Assembly (NCBI GenBank): GCA_964430305.1
Contig: CAYSEX010000047.1
Location: 1 to 17,068, forward strand
DNA: 17,068 bases
Direction: 5' to 3'
DNA from: CAIZGX01 sp964430305
GTDB taxonomy: Bacteria; Bacteroidota; Bacteroidia; Flavobacteriales_D; Sanyastnellaceae
A model generated the notes under the pieces. It was not told where the DNA came from, searched no databases, and saw only the letters and a list, made by a program, of their open reading frames with translations. Positions 6,562-14,139 of the stretch are shown one piece after another. Position 1 is the stretch's first letter. The number at the start of each line of letters is the position of its first letter. Both the position numbers and the translations under genes were made by a program.

Positions 6562-7692
6562 CTATTCAATTAAAAGTCCTTCTGGTGCCTTTGCATTGGC
6601 CGGATTGGTTCCTTTTAATGTTAGAATATAGCTAGAGACCTGGGCTATTTCCATAGCGCTTAAGTCACTCTTCCAAGCTTTCATTCCTGTTCCGCTTACG
6701 CCCAATTTAACCGTTTTAAAAAGGTCATTTACAGTTCCACCATGTTTCCAAAAATTATCGGTCAAATTCGGTCCAATTTTTCCTTCACCACTGTTTCCGT
6801 GGCAGCTTGTGCAATTGGTATTGAATATATTCTTGCCATTTTCAATATCACTGGGATTCGTTAACAGAACCACTGTTTTTTCATCCACTAAATTTTTTGC
6901 ATTTTTTCTATACTCTTCAATTTGTTTTTCCGCTTCGGCAACTTGAATCTCATACTCTTTCTGAGAACTTGGCCCTGTTGCGGCCACATGATAATGAACA
7001 AGGTATACCAACGCCCAGACAATGGTTAAATAAAATCCATATTTCCACCATGGTGGAAGGGCATTGTCTAATTCACGAATTCCATCATATTCATGATCTG
7101 TCATAACAGACGATTCTTCCTCAATATCAATTGATTTGTTGACTTTATCCCAAAAGGCACTTGTTCTGTTGGTCTTTACTTCTTCAATTGTTCGGGGATC
7201 AAATTCCCAGCTCATTTTTTCTTGCTCTTTGGTGAGATATACAATCATTCGAGAGTAGTACATTACAACAAGGATTTCTATAATTACCAGAAGAAAAAGC
7301 ATATTCATTTCCAAACTTCCAAATCCTTCATGCAGAAAATCCAATACAGGAGTAGCTTCCTGAACAGGCTCTAAAGGTGCATTTGGGGCAATGCTTTGTG
7401 CAAACATTTGTGTGGACGTTCCAAGTAAAAATGCAATCATAGCGGCGCCTTTTGGCCAGTTCGAATTTTTCTTTTTTTCTTTTTTTGTTTTCTGTGCTAT
7501 ACCCACAAGAACAGATTGCAATTGAAAGATATATAGCAGTAAAACCAAGGCAATAAGAATTAATCCGTAAAAAACAGGGTCTTGATAGACACTGTATTTA
7601 TTCGTGGCTTGATTCGTTTTTTCTGAATTGGCAGCCCACAATTGGCTTGATTGAATTCCGAATGAAATGATGAGAATAAGAACCTTTTTCAT
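6562..7692 (-). CDS. ccoP: cbb3 cytochrome c oxidase subunit III (CcoP), single c-type haem
   Basis: A 376-residue subunit that passes electrons to CcoO/CcoN. The CcoP signature HEYDGIRELDNALPPWW is at 200-216, followed by a membrane helix (about 217-235) and a cytochrome c domain with CTSCH (Cys294, Cys297, His298); Met337 is the probable axial ligand. Proteobacterial CcoP usually has two haems; this one has one, as is common in Bacteroidetes. About 200 residues precede the signature, with hydrophobic segments near 3-20, 38-62, 83-98 and 129-150, a large N-terminal extension. I start at ATG 7692, one base after the ccoQ stop; the longer open frame upstream overlaps ccoQ and lacks support. 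Confidence 0.93.
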   Translation of the reverse strand: MKKVLILIISFGIQSSQLWAANSEKTNQATNKYSVYQDPVFYGLILIALVLLLYIFQLQSVLVGIAQKTKKEKKKNSNWPKGAAMIAFLLGTSTQMFAQSIAPNAPLEPVQEATPVLDFLHEGFGSLEMNMLFLLVIIEILVVMYYSRMIVYLTKEQEKMSWEFDPRTIEEVKTNRTSAFWDKVNKSIDIEEESSVMTDHEYDGIRELDNALPPWWKYGFYLTIVWALVYLVHYHVAATGPSSQKEYEIQVAEAEKQIEEYRKNAKNLVDEKTVVLLTNPSDIENGKNIFNTNCTSCHGNSGEGKIGPNLTDNFWKHGGTVNDLFKTVKLGVSGTGMKAWKSDLSAMEIAQVSSYILTLKGTNPANAKAPEGLLIE

Positions 7693-7693
7693 A

Positions 7694-7852
7694 TTAGTCA
7701 AGTGGAAGGTTTTTTTGTTCGTTGATGCTCTTTTTATCTGCTTTGATGACCACAAATAGCACATAGGCAAATACCAATGCGAATAGTACAAGTGAGATCA
7801 AAGGATAAATACTTACTCCTGTAATCTGCTCGAGGTATGTTTTGAATTTCAT
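7694..7852 (-). CDS. ccoQ: CcoQ-like small cbb3 oxidase membrane protein
   Basis: A 52-residue protein with one membrane helix (about residues 16-37) and a short charged tail (KADKKSINEQK). Position between ccoN/O and ccoP, size and topology match CcoQ, which stabilises the oxidase complex. ATG 7852 lies 7 bp after the ccoN/O stop; the stop is one base before the ccoP ATG. The open frame extends 30 codons upstream into ccoN/O, but that part is out-of-frame shadow. Sequence conservation in CcoQ is low, so the call leans on context. Confidence 0.8.
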   Translation of the reverse strand: MKFKTYLEQITGVSIYPLISLVLFALVFAYVLFVVIKADKKSINEQKNLPLD

Positions 7853-7859
7853 TTTTATT

Positions 7860-10028
7860 CTATTTCGATTCAGGTGTTGTAGCGGACGGAACAGCATCTT
7901 TACCCAATCGTTGTAAATAAGCGATGAGTGCAAGAATCTCATGATTGTTTTGTAACCCTTGATCGCTTAATAAGAGTTGATTCTGCTCCATTTCAGGTAT
8001 CAATCCTTCGTAAATGCGCTGGGCTTGTTCTTTTGCTTGACTTGGCCCAGAAGCAATATCTTCGTTCGAATAGGGAACACCAAGTGTTTGCATGGCCTCC
8101 ATCTTATCTTTTAATGCTTCAAAGTTTATTTCATTCTCAAATAGCCACGGATACTTCGGCATGATTGATCCTGGTGATACAAATGACGGGTCCATCATGT
8201 GATTGTAATGCCAACTGTCCATGCGTTTTAATTTATCGGTACCTTCTCTGGCTAAGTCTGGACCTGTTCGCTTAGATCCCCATTGAAACGGATGGTCATA
8301 TACAAACTCTCCCGCTTTGGAATAGTCACCATAGCGTTCGGTTTCAGAACGGAATGGTCGAATCATTTGCGAGTGACAGGTATAACAACCTTCACGTATG
8401 TAAATGTCTCTACCTTCTAATTCAAGCGGTGTATAGGGTTTTACACTGCTAATGGTTGGTATATTATTCTTGACTAAAAAGGTTGGTATCATTTCAATTA
8501 CACCACCAATTACCACTACAACCAATGCTATGATTAACATTTGAAACGGCTTGCGCTCAATAATTCTATGCCAATGATCTTTTTGGGCAACGTAATTTTT
8601 TGTAAGTGCTGGCGCTGAAGCTTCTTCGTTAGCAAGGAAATTTCCGATTTTGGCTGTTTTGTACAAGTTGACTACCATTAAAATAGCACCGAGTAAGAAT
8701 AGCAATCCACCCAATGAACGCACCATGTAAAATGGTCGCATGGTTTGCACTGTTTCTATGAATTGATATTGCAGTTGCCCCTCTGGAGTGAATTCTTTCC
8801 ACATTGAACTTTGCATCCAACCTGCCCAATACATGGGAATAGCATAAAGTAAAATGCCTAAAGTACCAATCCAAAAATGCCAATTGGCCCATTTGGTAGA
8901 ATACAAGTTTGTTCTCCACATTTTTGGAACCAACCAATACAAGACGCCAAATGTTAAGAATCCATTCCACCCCAATGCCCCAACGTGCACGTGCGCAATG
9001 GTCCAATCTGTAAAGTGAGAAATGGCATTTACATTTTTCAATGAGAGCATAGGACCTTCAAAAGTTGCCATTCCATATGCGGTTACGGCCACAACCATGA
9101 ATTTCAATACAGCACTCTCTCGAACGCGATCCCATGCACCTCGAAGTGTGAGTAATCCGTTAATCATACCTCCCCAGGAAGGAGCTAATAACATAATACT
9201 AAAAACAGTTCCTAGACTTTGTGCCCAATCGGGTAAAGAACTGTAGAGTAGGTGGTGAGGACCTGCCCAGATATACAAAAAGATTAAGGCCCAAAAGTGA
9301 ATGATTGATAAGCGATAAGAATAAACGGGTCTATTAGCTGCTTTGGGAATGTAGTAATACATTAAACCCAAATAAGGCGTTGTTAAGAAGAACGCCACTG
9401 CATTGTGACCATACACCCAATGAACAAGTGCATCTTGAACTCCTGCATACCAGCTATAACTTTTTGTAAGTGTTACAGGAATTTCAATGCTATTCACAAT
9501 GTGCAGCATAGCAACAGTAACCCAAGTTCCAATAAAGAACCAGATTGCAACATACAAATGGCGCTCTCTTCGTTTAATGATGGTTCCAAACATATTTATT
9601 CCAAAAACCACCCAAATTAAAGTTATCAAGATGTCCAATGGCCATTCCAATTCGGCGTATTCCTTGCCTGTTGTATAACCCAGCACAAGCGTAACTGCAG
9701 CCAAAACAATAATCAACTGCCATCCCCAAAAATGGATAGCACTTAAACGATCATTGAACATGCGTGCTTTCAATAAGCGCTGTAAGGAATAATAGGCCCC
9801 CATGAAAATACCATTGCCAACAAATGCAAAAATGACCGCATTGGTATGGAGTGGTCGTAACCGACCAAATGTAGTAGGAGCAAAATCAAAATTTAAAAAA
9901 GGCCAAACCAATTGCAGTGCAATGATTAGCCCAACCAACATGCCCACCGCTCCCCAAAGCGCAGTAGCAATGGCAAATTGTTTTACAATTTTGTTGTCGT
10001 AATAAAAAGTTTCATTGTTTGTACTCAT
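7860..10028 (-). CDS. ccoNO: Fused CcoN-CcoO: cbb3 cytochrome c oxidase subunits I and II
   Basis: A 722-residue fusion of the catalytic subunit and the mono-haem cytochrome subunit of the proton-pumping, high-affinity cbb3 oxidase. The CcoN part (1-460) has 12 or more helices, His61 (RPLHTN, low-spin haem), CuB ligands His208 (VYGHNAV), His258 and His259 (GPHH), Tyr252 near the expected cross-linked Tyr, and His346/His348 (AHVHVG) for the two b haems. The CcoO part follows without a stop: an anchor helix (about 496-512), then CYTCH (Cys548, Cys551, His552) and the family block QMIRPFRSE, with SIMPKYPWL supplying a likely Met ligand. The fused form is known in Bacteroidetes. The start ATG overlaps the ccoS stop by 4 bp. 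All catalytic ligands are present. Confidence 0.97.
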   Translation of the reverse strand: MSTNNETFYYDNKIVKQFAIATALWGAVGMLVGLIIALQLVWPFLNFDFAPTTFGRLRPLHTNAVIFAFVGNGIFMGAYYSLQRLLKARMFNDRLSAIHFWGWQLIIVLAAVTLVLGYTTGKEYAELEWPLDILITLIWVVFGINMFGTIIKRRERHLYVAIWFFIGTWVTVAMLHIVNSIEIPVTLTKSYSWYAGVQDALVHWVYGHNAVAFFLTTPYLGLMYYYIPKAANRPVYSYRLSIIHFWALIFLYIWAGPHHLLYSSLPDWAQSLGTVFSIMLLAPSWGGMINGLLTLRGAWDRVRESAVLKFMVVAVTAYGMATFEGPMLSLKNVNAISHFTDWTIAHVHVGALGWNGFLTFGVLYWLVPKMWRTNLYSTKWANWHFWIGTLGILLYAIPMYWAGWMQSSMWKEFTPEGQLQYQFIETVQTMRPFYMVRSLGGLLFLLGAILMVVNLYKTAKIGNFLANEEASAPALTKNYVAQKDHWHRIIERKPFQMLIIALVVVVIGGVIEMIPTFLVKNNIPTISSVKPYTPLELEGRDIYIREGCYTCHSQMIRPFRSETERYGDYSKAGEFVYDHPFQWGSKRTGPDLAREGTDKLKRMDSWHYNHMMDPSFVSPGSIMPKYPWLFENEINFEALKDKMEAMQTLGVPYSNEDIASGPSQAKEQAQRIYEGLIPEMEQNQLLLSDQGLQNNHEILALIAYLQRLGKDAVPSATTPESK

Positions 10029-10192
10029 TCCGTTGTATTTGATTCTTTTTTAGGTTCATCTTCGAAGAGTATGCGTATTGCAGGAGTTTCCAGGTCATCA
10101 AATTGTCCTGCTTTGTTGCTGCGTAAAAAGGCAATTAAGAACCCCAATGCGAGGGGTATACTGCAGCAGATTAAAAAATAAAGTACTCCCAT
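10025..10192 (-). CDS. ccoS: CcoS, cbb3 oxidase maturation protein
   Basis: A 55-residue protein read from ATG 10192 to TGA 10025. One helix (about 3-23) is followed by the family signature GQFDDLETPAIRILFEDE (29-46), which is diagnostic of CcoS/FixS. CcoS is needed to insert haem b and copper into CcoN. Its stop overlaps the ccoN/O start (ATGA), so the two are coupled. It is preceded by a 62-bp spacer after ccoI, the longest gap inside the locus, which carries a candidate promoter and activator site. Confidence 0.95.
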   Translation of the reverse strand: MGVLYFLICCSIPLALGFLIAFLRSNKAGQFDDLETPAIRILFEDEPKKESNTTE

Positions 10193-10214
10193 TTTGAATA
10201 CACGTTAATGGAGT

Positions 10215-10222
10215 CAAAACTA
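10215..10222 (-). promoter_or_regulatory. Candidate -7 promoter element before ccoS (TAGTTTTG)
   Basis: On the - strand 10222-10215 reads TAGTTTTG, a perfect fit to the Bacteroidetes consensus TAnnTTTG. The start of transcription would fall near 10211, giving a leader of about 18 bases to the ccoS ATG at 10192. No TTG/TTTG -33 element sits at the normal distance; instead a Crp/Fnr-type palindrome is centred about 41 bases upstream of the predicted start, as at activator-dependent promoters. Confidence 0.5.
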
Positions 10223-10243
10223 AATTTCTAATAGTGGTTTAAT

Positions 10244-10259
10244 TGTGAGTGCAGTCAAT
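10244..10259. promoter_or_regulatory. Candidate Crp/Fnr-type operator upstream of ccoS
   Basis: The + strand reads TGTGA-N6-TCAAT (on the - strand ATTGA-N6-TCACA), so it keeps the TGA-N6-TCA core shared by CRP and FNR boxes. It overlaps the last codon region and stop of ccoI. Its centre (10251.5) is 29.5 bases upstream of the first base of the TAGTTTTG element, close to class II activator geometry. The RR-Crp fusion protein in this window carries the Glu/Arg pair expected to read TGA half-sites. The link is inferred. Confidence 0.45.
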
Positions 10260-12776
10260 GTGCGCGCTGATTTTCATCAGTAAACAAATTGTGAAAACTG
10301 ATTCTTATTCCAATTGTAGTGATGAGAATAATTGTTATTGTGCTCACAGGCATTAAAATCGCAGCTATCAGCGGAGAGAGTGTGCCCGTTAGTGCAAAGC
10401 TTAATCCAATAAAATTGTATACAAGTGAAAAAATAAAACTCAATTGAATCACTTGTTTTACTCTTTTTGAAAATGCGAAAAACTGATGCACTCTATACAT
10501 TTGATTCCCCGGAAATAGAATGTCAGCAGCAGGAGTATATCGTTCATGTGCATCTCGAACTGAAAATCCAACTGCTGCTTCAATCAATGCTCCTGTATCA
10601 TTCAGACCATCGCCAAAATAAGCCGTTGCATTTTCTTGGTTGGCCTCCATTATGAGCGCTTGTTTTTCAATAGGAGTAACAGCATAATGAAGAGCAGCTG
10701 AGTTTGGAAATAAATGAGATATTCGCTGCTGATCTTTGTTGTTATCTCCCGTTAACATACCAAGTTGGTAATGCATCTCTAGGGCTTTCAAACTTTCTTT
10801 GATGCCGTCGCGAAGTGCAAATGTGATGTGAAACTCACCCAATAAACGATTGTTCTTGTAGAAGCCTGTTCCATGTTCAGATTTTTTTAATTCATATGTT
10901 TCATCTTGGAATCGCCCAACAATTCCTTGCCCAGGCATTTCTTTTATTTCTTCCATGAATAGAATATCATGAATGTTGAGATAATTATAAATGACTTGAC
11001 TAACCGGATGAATAGATTGTGANNNNNNNNNNNNNNNNNNNNNNNNNNNNNNNNNNNNNNNNNNNNNNNNNNNNNNNNNNNNNNNNNNNNNNNNNNNNNN
11101 NNNNNNNNNNNNNNNNNNNNNNCATGAATGTTGAGATAATTATAAATGACTTGACTAACCGGATGAATAGATTGTGAACACAAAGTAGAAATGATCTGGT
11201 TTTCTATTTGGCCTAATTCCTTACCAAACCAATTTACCTGTGGAGTTTGTGTGTTTGTTAGTGTTCCCGTCTTATCAAAGTAAATCTGACGAATCTTCGC
11301 CAATTGATCCCAAACAAATCCATTTTTTACCCAAATACCAAGTTCTGAGACTATACGACTTGCATTTCCTGTTGCGAAGGTGTGTGAAAGCAAAAGTGCG
11401 CATGGGCATGCTACAATTAATGCGGTTGTTAGTGCCTGAAATGCCCGCTGTGAGCTCGTGGGAATCCAATATAAAAAGGCTGTTACAGAAAGCAAAATGA
11501 GAATGAGGGTAAACCATTTTGCTACTCGATGAGTAAAGCTTAATTTTTCAATGGACTCATTTTGCTTGGCTTGGTTATTCCACATAGAACCCAGTTGACT
11601 TTGATCTATGGTTTTTTCAACTCTAAGAAGGATTGTTGGGCCCATGTTTCTTGCACCAGAAAAAACCATTTCATTTTGCAAAACTTCTACCCAATGGCTT
11701 TCACCCGTCACAAAGGAATAGTCTAATGATGTGTCAATACTCAACAATTGCCCATCGAACGGAATAATTTCTTCCGTGTGTATTTGTATTTCGTCATTGG
11801 GTTTAATCTCTGTAAGTGCTATTGTCTCAAGTTTGCCTTCACGTTTGCGTTTTACTGAAATTGGAAAGAAGGACTTGAAATTTGTGAATAAGCCTAGTCG
11901 ATCAGTTTTTACCTCTTGAAACTGCCTACCAACCAACATGAAAAAAACTATTCCTGTGTAAGAATCGAAATACCCCGAACCACTTTCGGAAAATACTTCG
12001 TACAAACTTCGACCATAGGCTACAAATAAACTAAGCACCAATGGAACATCAATATGCATGTATTTTCCTCTTATACCGGCCCAAGCATTTCTGTAAAATT
12101 CCCGACTTCCATAAAAAAAAACGGGTAGAGAGAAAATGAGAGCTGCCCACCTGAAAAATTGAACAAAGGATGTGTCAGATTGAATACTGAGATTGAAGTA
12201 TTCAGGAAGACTAAACAACATGATATTGCCAAAACAGAACCCAGAAATTACAAGTGCTTTGATTCTATGTTTTCTATGATTCTTGTTGACATGGTCCTCT
12301 TCAATTTCTTTTAATAGGGAAGGGGCGTATCCTACTAAATCCAATGTAGCCGCGAATTCCGAAAGAGGTAGATCTGCATCTAAAACAGCACGAATCGTTT
12401 TTTCGCTGAAGTTTACTGTGGTGCTTTGAATTTTTGGATTCAACCGATTCAAATGTTCTAAAACATAAACACAAGATGCACAATGCACTTGAGGTAATCG
12501 AAATACAACCACAACTCGTTGTTTGTCTTCGTATTGAATGAATTGTTTTCGAAGTTCAGTAAGATTTAGTTCTTCCCAATTTGCTTTAGTTTTGAAGAGA
12601 AGCGGTTGTGTGTTTTCCTCAGGTGCGCAAGAAATGGCGTAATGAATAAGTTGATATGCTTGAATACATCCATTGCAACAAAATGGCAATTGATTGAATA
12701 GAAAAGGTGAAGCATCACATTCATTTCCGCAATGAACACACAATTCAACTGCTTGCTGAGAGTTCTTCCCCTTCAT
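10255..12776 (-). CDS. ccoI: CcoI/FixI copper-transporting P1B-type ATPase, interrupted only by an assembly gap
   Basis: Supplies copper for the CuB site of cbb3 oxidase. In order: an N-terminal Cys cluster (13, 16, 20, 33, 34, 37), an HMA-like domain with CASC (99-102), membrane helices, the phosphatase motif TGES (357-360), the ion-site CPC (458-460), phosphorylated Asp501 in DKTGT, and His538-Pro539. After the gap come MLTGDN and the hinge GDGLND, and two final helices. The Ns at 11023-11122 are flanked by an identical 55-base sequence. Removing 155 bases (one copy plus Ns) joins the halves in frame (…YLNIH-DILFMEEIKEM…) into 788 residues, normal for the family. As deposited, the frame runs through the Ns to a false end near 10944. 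ATG 12776 overlaps the upstream small gene by 32 bp. Confidence 0.93.
10968..11022. repeat. Left copy of a 55-base duplicated contig end
   Basis: The 55 bases here are identical to 11123-11177 on the other side of the 100-N run. They are contig-end overlap rather than a biological repeat: merging the copies restores the ccoI frame exactly. Confidence 0.9.
11023..11122. other. Assembly gap (100 Ns)
   Basis: Exactly 100 undetermined bases, a conventional placeholder for a gap of unknown size. Given the 55-base identity on both sides, no sequence is probably missing; the two contigs simply overlap. Confidence 0.95.
11123..11177. repeat. Right copy of the 55-base duplicated contig end
   Basis: Identical to 10968-11022. 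The overlap length of 55 equals a common de Bruijn k-mer size, consistent with contigs ending at a shared graph node. Confidence 0.9.
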
Positions 12777-13077
12777 CGTTCTGTCGTTTTAAAGTCCAAC
12801 GGCTGGTTCTACTCGTTTCTATGTAAACTTTACCTGACCTTCTGAAAATCTGCACCTGAATATTCAAATAATATTGCAATTCAGCAATGAGTTGCTCAAT
12901 TCGTTTGTTCGAAGAACAGTCGACTTGAATGACTTCTTTTGTTTTTATGGGCGTATCATTTGGAATTTCTTCGAGTTTATTTTTCAATTTCTGAAAAAAA
13001 CGTAGTTTTAAAAAAGGATACATCTGCACAAATTGGCTGTTCAAGTCTGCATATGTCATTCCTTGTTTAATTTCCAT
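12745..13077 (-). CDS. Small conserved-looking protein of unknown function, first gene of the cbb3 locus
   Basis: A 110-residue soluble protein with no signal peptide or membrane segment. The N-terminus (MEIKQGMTYADLNSQF) and a segment YPFLKLRFF (residues 20-28) precede a probable alpha/beta core. The last third, LNIQVQIFRRSGKVYIETS followed by WTLKRQNDEGEEL, looks the most constrained. I recall similar unannotated proteins in Bacteroidetes, but cannot name a family. Its 3' end overlaps ccoI by 32 bp, so it is almost certainly co-expressed with the copper ATPase; a role in oxidase assembly, copper delivery or regulation is possible but unproven. It has one Cys (about residue 54) and no metal motif. 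The start at ATG 13077 is the first of the frame after the divergent intergenic region. Confidence 0.75.
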   Translation of the reverse strand: MEIKQGMTYADLNSQFVQMYPFLKLRFFQKLKNKLEEIPNDTPIKTKEVIQVDCSSNKRIEQLIAELQYYLNIQVQIFRRSGKVYIETSRTSRWTLKRQNDEGEELSASS

Positions 13078-13148
13078 TTGATATTATATTGAACGGCAAA
13101 TTTGCTCGGATTAAGGAACGTTAACTATGAGTGCGCTCAACACTTTAG

Positions 13149-13162
13149 TTGATTTTAGTCAT
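13149..13162. promoter_or_regulatory. Candidate Crp/Fnr-type operator between the cbb3 locus and the DUF58 gene
   Basis: TTGATTTTAGTCAT has a perfect left FNR half-site (TTGAT) and keeps TCA at the correct spacing (TTGA-N6-TCA). It sits 72 bp upstream of the first gene of the cbb3 locus on the - strand and 33 bp upstream of the DUF58 ATG on the + strand. It shares the TTGA-N6-TCA pattern with the site before ccoS (read on the - strand). A weak -7-like TAGTTAAC (13127-13120, - strand) lies at similar spacing. Confidence 0.4.
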
Positions 13163-13182
13163 TTAAAACGAAATGAATGCTT

Positions 13183-13190
13183 TAGATTTG
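13183..13190 (+). promoter_or_regulatory. Candidate -7 element (TAGATTTG) for the DUF58 gene
   Basis: A perfect TAnnTTTG match only four bases before the ATG at 13195, which would give a leaderless or nearly leaderless message. The TAG inside it is also the in-frame stop that limits the DUF58 frame upstream. No -33 TTG is visible at the usual distance; the Crp/Fnr-type palindrome is centred 27.5 bases upstream instead. Confidence 0.35.
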
Positions 13191-13194
13191 TACC

Positions 13195-14136
13195 ATGCCT
13201 GTTCAATTCAATAGAGGAATTACTCAACCGTATGCAACGCTTGAACTGCTTGCTAAGCAAGCTGTTGAAGGATTTATTACGGGTTTGCATAAATCGCCAT
13301 TTCATGGGTTTTCAGTTGAGTTCGCTGAGCATCGCGCTTACAATCCAGGCGAATCAACACGGCATTTAGATTGGAAATTGTTGGCAAGAACAGATAAGCA
13401 TTTCACTAAACGGTATGAAGAAGAAACCAATCTTCGATGTCAGTTGGTAGTTGATGTTTCGTCATCTATGCTGTTTCCAGGAAAGGTAAATCCTGCAAAA
13501 TTGGATGAATGGAATAAACTCAAATTTGCGTTATATGGTGCGGCGTCGGTTATGGAGTTGTTATTGAAACAGCGCGATGCCGTTGGACTTTCGTTGTTCA
13601 ATGAGCAATTATTACTTCACACCAAGGCCAGTTCTTCGCAAGCTCACGTTCGATACCTTTATTCAGAATTAGAGCAACAACTCGAGCAGAGTGGTTCTTC
13701 GTTTTCCGCTTCTACCCATGTTGCTGATGTGCTGCATGAAATTGCTGAGCGCACGCACAAACGAAGTATGGTGGTTATTTTTAGTGATATGCTCGATGAT
13801 CAGAGACATGTAGATGAAATTTTCAATGCGTTGCAGCATTTGAGACACAACAAGCATGAGGTGTTACTATTTCAGGTTGTTCACGAAAATCAAGAAGTTG
13901 AATTTAACTTTGAAAATAGACCTACTACTTTTGTTGATTTAGAGTCAGGACAAGAGATTAAACTGCATCCGCATGAAGTTCGTAAGACCTACATAGAAAA
14001 AATGGAAGCTTTTAAATCAGATTTGAAATTGAAAGCGGGTCAAATTGGAGTAGATTATTTTGAAGCGAATATGCAGTCTGGAGTGCAACAGGTGCTTCTT
14101 CAATTCTTATTGAAGCGGCAGCGCATGAACGCCTGA
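13195..14136 (+). CDS. DUF58 domain protein (VWA-like)
   Basis: A 313-residue soluble protein. The conserved DUF58 block VEGFITGLHKSPFHGFSVEF runs from 24 to 43, continuing through YNPGES, LDWKLLARTD and KRYEEETN. A MIDAS-like DVSSSM (Asp87, Ser89, Ser91) and VIFSDMLDD place it in the von Willebrand A-like fold. DUF58 proteins normally work with a MoxR AAA+ ATPase and are often next to BatA/BatB-type genes; none is in this window. The start is fixed at ATG 13195 because an in-frame stop lies 12 bases upstream. It is divergent from the cbb3 locus and ends 3 bases from the convergent biotin carboxylase stop. Function in the cell is unknown to me beyond the MoxR association. Confidence 0.9.
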   Translation: MPVQFNRGITQPYATLELLAKQAVEGFITGLHKSPFHGFSVEFAEHRAYNPGESTRHLDWKLLARTDKHFTKRYEEETNLRCQLVVDVSSSMLFPGKVNPAKLDEWNKLKFALYGAASVMELLLKQRDAVGLSLFNEQLLLHTKASSSQAHVRYLYSELEQQLEQSGSSFSASTHVADVLHEIAERTHKRSMVVIFSDMLDDQRHVDEIFNALQHLRHNKHEVLLFQVVHENQEVEFNFENRPTTFVDLESGQEIKLHPHEVRKTYIEKMEAFKSDLKLKAGQIGVDYFEANMQSGVQQVLLQFLLKRQRMNA

Positions 14137-14139
14137 GAA

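Noticed and set aside
10968..11177. A biological direct repeat, such as a mobile element target duplication
   Set aside because: The copies flank a placeholder run of exactly 100 Ns and lie inside a coding sequence that becomes continuous when one copy is removed.
10255..12776. ccoI as a split gene or pseudogene
   Set aside because: The break coincides with the Ns and the 55-base duplication; merging restores a single frame with all motifs.
13096..13105. GCAAATTTGC palindrome before the cbb3 locus as an operator or -7 element
   Set aside because: A 10-base AT-rich palindrome is expected by chance at this scale, and as a -7 element it has a mismatch (CA for TA).
13127..13369. A small + strand frame starting in the divergent spacer
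   Set aside because: It overlaps the well-supported DUF58 gene in another frame, and its sequence shows no recognisable protein pattern.
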